Positions 10,536 through 13,327 of a DNA stretch of 13,327 nucleotides are shown here, in pieces. This stretch comes from an uncultured Mucilaginibacter sp. (GTDB lineage: Bacteria; Bacteroidota; Bacteroidia; Sphingobacteriales; Sphingobacteriaceae), in the NCBI GenBank assembly GCA_946479225.1, contig CAMLFI010000028.1:1-13327 (forward strand), read 5' to 3'. Position numbers and translations under genes: made by a program. How positions within the stretch are numbered: the first letter of the stretch is position 1; every line of letters starts with the position of its first letter. Below the pieces are notes generated by a model, which was given only the letters and a program-made list of their open reading frames with translations, was not told where the DNA came from and did not search any database.

Positions 10536-10550
10536 ATAGGGAAAAGCTAT
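10536..10550. promoter_or_regulatory. OxyR-like half-site upstream of katG
   Basis: ATAG-N7-CTAT (10536-10539 and 10547-10550) equals one dimer half of the OxyR consensus, and on each strand one of the two inner consensus bases is also matched. It lies about 20 bases upstream of the candidate -33 element, a normal activator position. Another CTAT (10527-10530) is nearby, but the spacing to it is two bases short of the full tetrameric site. katG is a classic OxyR target, yet no oxyR gene is in the window, so this remains inference. Confidence 0.35.
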
Positions 10551-10587
10551 TGGCAGCGTAATTATCGCACGTACTGTCGTCGCATGA

Positions 10588-10742
10588 ACTCACCCCGACT
10601 TCGCTGCGCTGGTCGACCCTCTCTTCCGCAAGCGGGAAAGAGGGTGGAAAATCTTAAAAAATAAATCTCAAATAATCTACGTCTCACCCTCTTTCGCCGA
10701 AGGCAAGAGAGGGTCGACGCACGCAGTGCCGTCGGGGTGAGT
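10588..10742. repeat. Palindromic intergenic repeat: two inverted copies, each with its own hairpin (BIME/MITE-like)
   Basis: Two copies of a unit of about 58 bases face each other across an AT-rich spacer (about 10647-10684). The outer ends are perfectly complementary for 12 bases (ACTCACCCCGAC at 10588-10599, GTCGGGGTGAGT at 10731-10742). GTCGACCCTCTCTT (10612-10625 and, inverted, 10705-10718) and GAAAGAGGGTG (10636-10646 and, inverted, 10685-10695) are also shared exactly. Each unit folds alone: left stem 10616-10629/10632-10645, right stem 10686-10698/10702-10714, each with one mismatch and one wobble. The hairpin tips differ in sequence (CCGC-AA-GCGG against GCC-TTC-GGC read in the same orientation) but both keep pairing. 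The element begins 15 bases after the M56 stop codon and may also end that transcript. It is most like REP-pair (BIME) elements moved by RAYT transposases, or a short MITE; no transposase gene is present. Confidence 0.88.
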
Positions 10743-10756
10743 AAACCGCCTGCTAT

Positions 10757-12577
10757 TTACTTCTGACTTTTCAAAAACATGTACTTTTTTAAATCAGCAA
10801 AAACAACGCCTTTGTCTTTTAAATCTGCAACGTATTCCGGCGTAATCTTGCCGCTTTTAAGGAAAGACAAAGTCGACTCGGGTATATTGTTAAACCCAAT
10901 TTTATTGAACCCCCGGATATAATTGGCATCTATTCCCTGAGACTTCCACATGGAAATTCTGCTATAAGGCAGATTATTATATCCAAGGTCTTTAAAGCTC
11001 TGAACATACTGAGCTGTCAGACCTCTCGATTTCGTAATGGTAACCGCGTCTAACGGAATATCTAAGCCTACGCTCTGCAGACTTTTTATGTAAGCCGCTT
11101 CAACGTTAAAAAATTTAAATGATGTGATCCTGGCGAGCTTTATATGTCCGTATCCCAAATCAGAAAAGCTTTTTATGTAATCAGGTGTAACCCGGGCCAA
11201 TGCTAATATGCAGAGCATTTTATAAGGGATATCCCGGTAACCTAATGCCGACATTTCTTTTATAAATTGTGGTGTAACGCCCGCAGTTATAAGCGAATCC
11301 ATTTGTACCTGGCTTAACGCGCCGTAACCTAAGCTGCCCACAGATGTAACAAAATTGACATCTGCCTTTACAATTTCTTCCGGGAATGGCATTTTATATG
11401 TGCCGCCGTCATAAACCGTCTCAATTCTGCCAGCTGTGTTGCTAAATTTAAGAACGTGCGTCGTGTCGGCTTCCGGTCCGAATACAGGTGTAGTCAAAGT
11501 GGATTCAGCTTTTTTAGTTGCAGCATTGTTATTTTTAGGTGATGATAATGTTGCTGATTGCTGTTTTACATCCAATGCAGGCGCGTTTCTATATTGATTG
11601 TTCTTTTTTCCATTTTTGGCTACAGTATTAGCGGCTGCTGCCGAAAGTGGCTCGTTAATATTGCACACCAACACCGCCATTATCAAAACAAGCGTCATGT
11701 ACTTCCACATACCGTTAATGTTTGATCTCCTGGCGTTCATCATCAAAATGCGTTTTTTTAACAGCGACTGATTGTAATTGGTGGTGATGTTCATGGCAAA
11801 CTCTGGCACCGATACCTTTACCAAACTCAACTGGTAGGTCGACCGTTCAAAGGCTGTCTCTTTTAGTAGCGAATCATCTGTCAAATATTCCAAGTTACTT
11901 TCAATGTCCTTACGATAGATCCATGCCAGCGGGTTAAACCATTGGAACACCAACATCAGTTCGGCTAAGAGCAGATCTATAGTATGCGCCTGCAAAACAT
12001 GGATCTTCTCGTGTGCCAGTATCTGGTCATAAGTCTCCCAATCATATTTCTCGGGGTTGATGAAAATGCGGTTAGCGAATGAACAAGGGGAGCGGTCGCC
12101 ATCCATCTCAACAATACGGCATACTCCATCTTTTATAACCTGGTTTTTGCGCGACCGGTACAGTATCACCAGTATCTGCAACAGCAAATTACCGCCCATA
12201 ATGGCAACGCCCGCCCAGTAAACAAACGGAATATATTTTACGGCATTAGCCAAAAAAGCAAAGGCTTTGCTTTCTATTGATGGTTGCACATCGGTAGTTT
12301 TTTTAACGCCCGTTTTAAACTCTGCCTGCTGTGTCCCGGCAGCAACCGGCGTTTCTGCCGTGTTTACCTGCAAATCAACAACACTTTCTGATGGCGGCGC
12401 CGGCCTGAACGAAAATTTAGCGGGTACCTTAACCAGCGGAACGATAAAAGCCAAAATAAGGCAGGTCAGCAAAACCAGCCTGTTAAGCCTAAAGAAAGTT
12501 TCGTGGTGCAAAAACACTCTGTAAAATGCCACGCTTATAGCAATAACTATGGCAACGCTTAAGCTATATGTTATCAT
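10757..12577 (-). CDS. M56 (BlaR1-type) membrane metalloprotease with a C-terminal array of 29-residue repeats
   Basis: This 606-residue protein has four likely membrane helices (about 4-23, 33-50, 115-140, 291-309). The zinc protease motif HEKIH (189-193) sits between helices 3 and 4, and E230 (NLEYLTDD) is a probable third ligand: the BlaR1/MecR1 architecture. After helix 4 comes a low-complexity N/K/T-rich linker (about 310-400). Residues about 404-606 then form seven tandem units of 28-29 residues with the pattern (G)(V/I)TPxYIxxFxxLGYxxIP, starting near 404, 433, 462, 491, 519, 548 and 577. The penicillin-binding sensor domain of true BlaR1 is absent. The likely role is to sense an envelope signal through the repeats and cleave, directly or indirectly, the BlaI-like repressor encoded just upstream. 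Its ATG overlaps the blaI stop (ATGA, 12574-12577), indicating coupling. The signal and target genes are unknown. Confidence 0.93.
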   Translation of the reverse strand: MITYSLSVAIVIAISVAFYRVFLHHETFFRLNRLVLLTCLILAFIVPLVKVPAKFSFRPAPPSESVVDLQVNTAETPVAAGTQQAEFKTGVKKTTDVQPSIESKAFAFLANAVKYIPFVYWAGVAIMGGNLLLQILVILYRSRKNQVIKDGVCRIVEMDGDRSPCSFANRIFINPEKYDWETYDQILAHEKIHVLQAHTIDLLLAELMLVFQWFNPLAWIYRKDIESNLEYLTDDSLLKETAFERSTYQLSLVKVSVPEFAMNITTNYNQSLLKKRILMMNARRSNINGMWKYMTLVLIMAVLVCNINEPLSAAAANTVAKNGKKNNQYRNAPALDVKQQSATLSSPKNNNAATKKAESTLTTPVFGPEADTTHVLKFSNTAGRIETVYDGGTYKMPFPEEIVKADVNFVTSVGSLGYGALSQVQMDSLITAGVTPQFIKEMSALGYRDIPYKMLCILALARVTPDYIKSFSDLGYGHIKLARITSFKFFNVEAAYIKSLQSVGLDIPLDAVTITKSRGLTAQYVQSFKDLGYNNLPYSRISMWKSQGIDANYIRGFNKIGFNNIPESTLSFLKSGKITPEYVADLKDKGVVFADLKKYMFLKSQK

Positions 12578-12936
12578 TTCTTGTCGCTTTTAATTAGTTT
12601 GATAATATCGTTCAGTTCCTCTTCAGACATTTTTTGCTCCTTGGCAAAAAAAGCCAGCATATTAGCGTAAGAGTTATCAAAGTATTGGCTCACCACATCC
12701 TTCATGGCATGCTTTTGATAATCTTCTTTTGATATCATCGGGAAATATTGGTAGATATTGCCCACAACATCGTGCGCCAAAAAACCTTTGTCCTCTAACA
12801 CCTTTATCATGGTTGATACCGAATTGTAATGCGGCTTTGGGTCGGGCAGCTCCGGGATCACCTCTTTTATAAATGCCCGTTTTAAGTTCCAGAACACCTG
12901 CATTATTTGTTCCTCGCGTTTGGCCAGCTTTTGCAT
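12574..12936 (-). CDS. BlaI/MecI-family winged-helix transcriptional repressor
   Basis: At 120 residues this is the usual BlaI length. The N-terminal winged helix covers about 1-70. It starts with LAKREEQIMQVFW (4-16), typical of the first helix, has the recognition helix at NSVSTMIKVLEDKGFL (38-53), and a wing around VVGNIYQYFPMI (57-68). The C-terminal half (about 70-115) is the dimerisation region. By family knowledge it binds operators upstream of its own operon and is inactivated by proteolysis triggered by the M56 partner, encoded next with a four-base ATGA overlap. Where staphylococcal MecI/BlaI are cut at Asn-Phe, this protein appears to have Phe-Phe (96-97, LAFFAKEQ), by eye alignment. 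No clear TACA/TGTA operator was found in the short AT-rich gap upstream. Confidence 0.94.
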   Translation of the reverse strand: MQKLAKREEQIMQVFWNLKRAFIKEVIPELPDPKPHYNSVSTMIKVLEDKGFLAHDVVGNIYQYFPMISKEDYQKHAMKDVVSQYFDNSYANMLAFFAKEQKMSEEELNDIIKLIKSDKK

Positions 12937-12976
12937 TGCTTATTTTGTTGTAATTATTTATAAATCTATTAATTTT

Positions 12977-13327
12977 TTAAAGAGTTCTGTTTTTGTTTCC
13001 GCCATCTATGTATTTAGTATTGGCCCGCGCTTTAGCATTACCAAAGCTGTATGATATTGATAGGTTTAAATACCGCAGGTCATTATATGTGTGGTTGGTT
13101 TGAGCAGCGTTGTTATACTGCATTGCTGTGCGATTGGCAGCGGTGTGTAATATATCAGAAACTACCAGATTGTACATAAAAGTGCCGTTATGCGATTGGA
13201 ACCGAACGCCAGCCTCCAGGTTGCTTCTGCTTTTCATTGTAAAAAAGCCGGATTTACCCGGAAATCCGTACTGATAATTTGCTACTAAAAATGTTGTTTT
13301 TTTACTGTTTAAGGTGATGGTATTACG
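12977..13327 (-). CDS. C-terminal end of an outer-membrane beta-barrel protein (5' part outside window)
   Basis: The frame is open from the right edge to a TAA at 12977, giving the last 116 residues. It continues above the internal ATG at 13237 with no stop, so that ATG is not a real start. Alternating polar/hydrophobic strands are visible (TFLVANYQYGF, SNLEAGVRF, TFMYNLVVSDI, RYLNLSISYSFGN), and the tail after SYSFGN is basic and polar. This pattern fits the last strands of OMP_b-brl_3/TonB-receptor-like barrels of Bacteroidota, which end with a Y-x-F-G-N phrase and a short charged tail. It lies only 40 bases upstream of blaI on the same strand with no hairpin between, so readthrough into blaI is possible. 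Ligand and any plug domain lie outside the window. Confidence 0.8.
   Translation of the reverse strand, partial: RNTITLNSKKTTFLVANYQYGFPGKSGFFTMKSRSNLEAGVRFQSHNGTFMYNLVVSDILHTAANRTAMQYNNAAQTNHTYNDLRYLNLSISYSFGNAKARANTKYIDGGNKNRTL

Noticed and set aside
10588..10742. CRISPR array or tRNA/rRNA gene
   Set aside because: There are only two inverted units, no direct repeats with regular spacers, and no cloverleaf or rRNA motifs.
10757..12936. Beta-lactam resistance operon (true blaR1-blaI)
   Set aside because: The penicillin-binding sensor domain is missing and no beta-lactamase or PBP gene is in the window, so gene symbols blaR1/blaI were not assigned.
12937..12976. BlaI operator (TACA/TGTA dyad) upstream of the repressor
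   Set aside because: Only AT-rich sequence with a short ATTTATAAAT palindrome is present; it cannot be told from chance.
13235..13237. ATG at 13237 as start of a small 86-residue protein
   Set aside because: The frame stays open with beta-strand-like sequence to the window edge, so this is an internal Met of a longer barrel protein.

Overview
The window looks like chromosomal DNA from a Bacteroidota species, most likely family Sphingobacteriaceae (Mucilaginibacter/Pedobacter-like). The grounds are: a very large secreted PKD-repeat protein of the type exported by the type IX secretion system, an OMP_b-brl_3-like outer-membrane barrel, a BlaI/M56 pair whose M56 protein carries a non-BlaR1 C-terminal domain, TTG/TAnnTTTG-like promoter elements, and a palindromic intergenic repeat. 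The family assignment is inference; no marker gene such as 16S rRNA is present.

Layout, left to right. (1) 1-3233, minus: the 5' part (about 1,077 codons) of a giant secreted protein with a signal peptide, an IgGFc-binding-like N-terminal region and at least five PKD-like modules. It runs off the left edge and reads without a frameshift. (2) 3306-3752, minus: a stand-alone CheY-like response regulator with a short coiled-coil tail. (3) 3908-7415, minus: two overlapping genes for an asymmetric heterodimeric ABC exporter. (4) 7518-8120, plus: a RimJ/RimL-type GNAT acetyltransferase, divergent from the exporter. (5) 8157-10424, minus: catalase-peroxidase katG, convergent with the GNAT gene across a shared hairpin terminator. 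(6) 10425-10756: a 332-base gap holding a katG promoter candidate, an OxyR-like half-site, a nested inverted repeat and a 155-bp palindromic repeat. (7) 10757-12936, minus: a BlaI-family repressor and an M56 (BlaR1-type) membrane metalloprotease in translationally coupled order. The M56 protein ends in about seven tandem 29-residue repeats instead of a penicillin-binding sensor. (8) 12977-13327, minus: the C-terminal end of an outer-membrane beta-barrel protein cut by the right edge.

Functionally the window is a series of small independent units (cell-surface protein, signalling, export, oxidative-stress defence, proteolytic signal transduction) rather than one pathway. The least explained items are the M56 repeat-domain sensor, the palindromic element whose two arms differ in sequence but keep their hairpins, and the katG control region. 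No RNA gene, CRISPR array, insertion sequence or transposase was seen.
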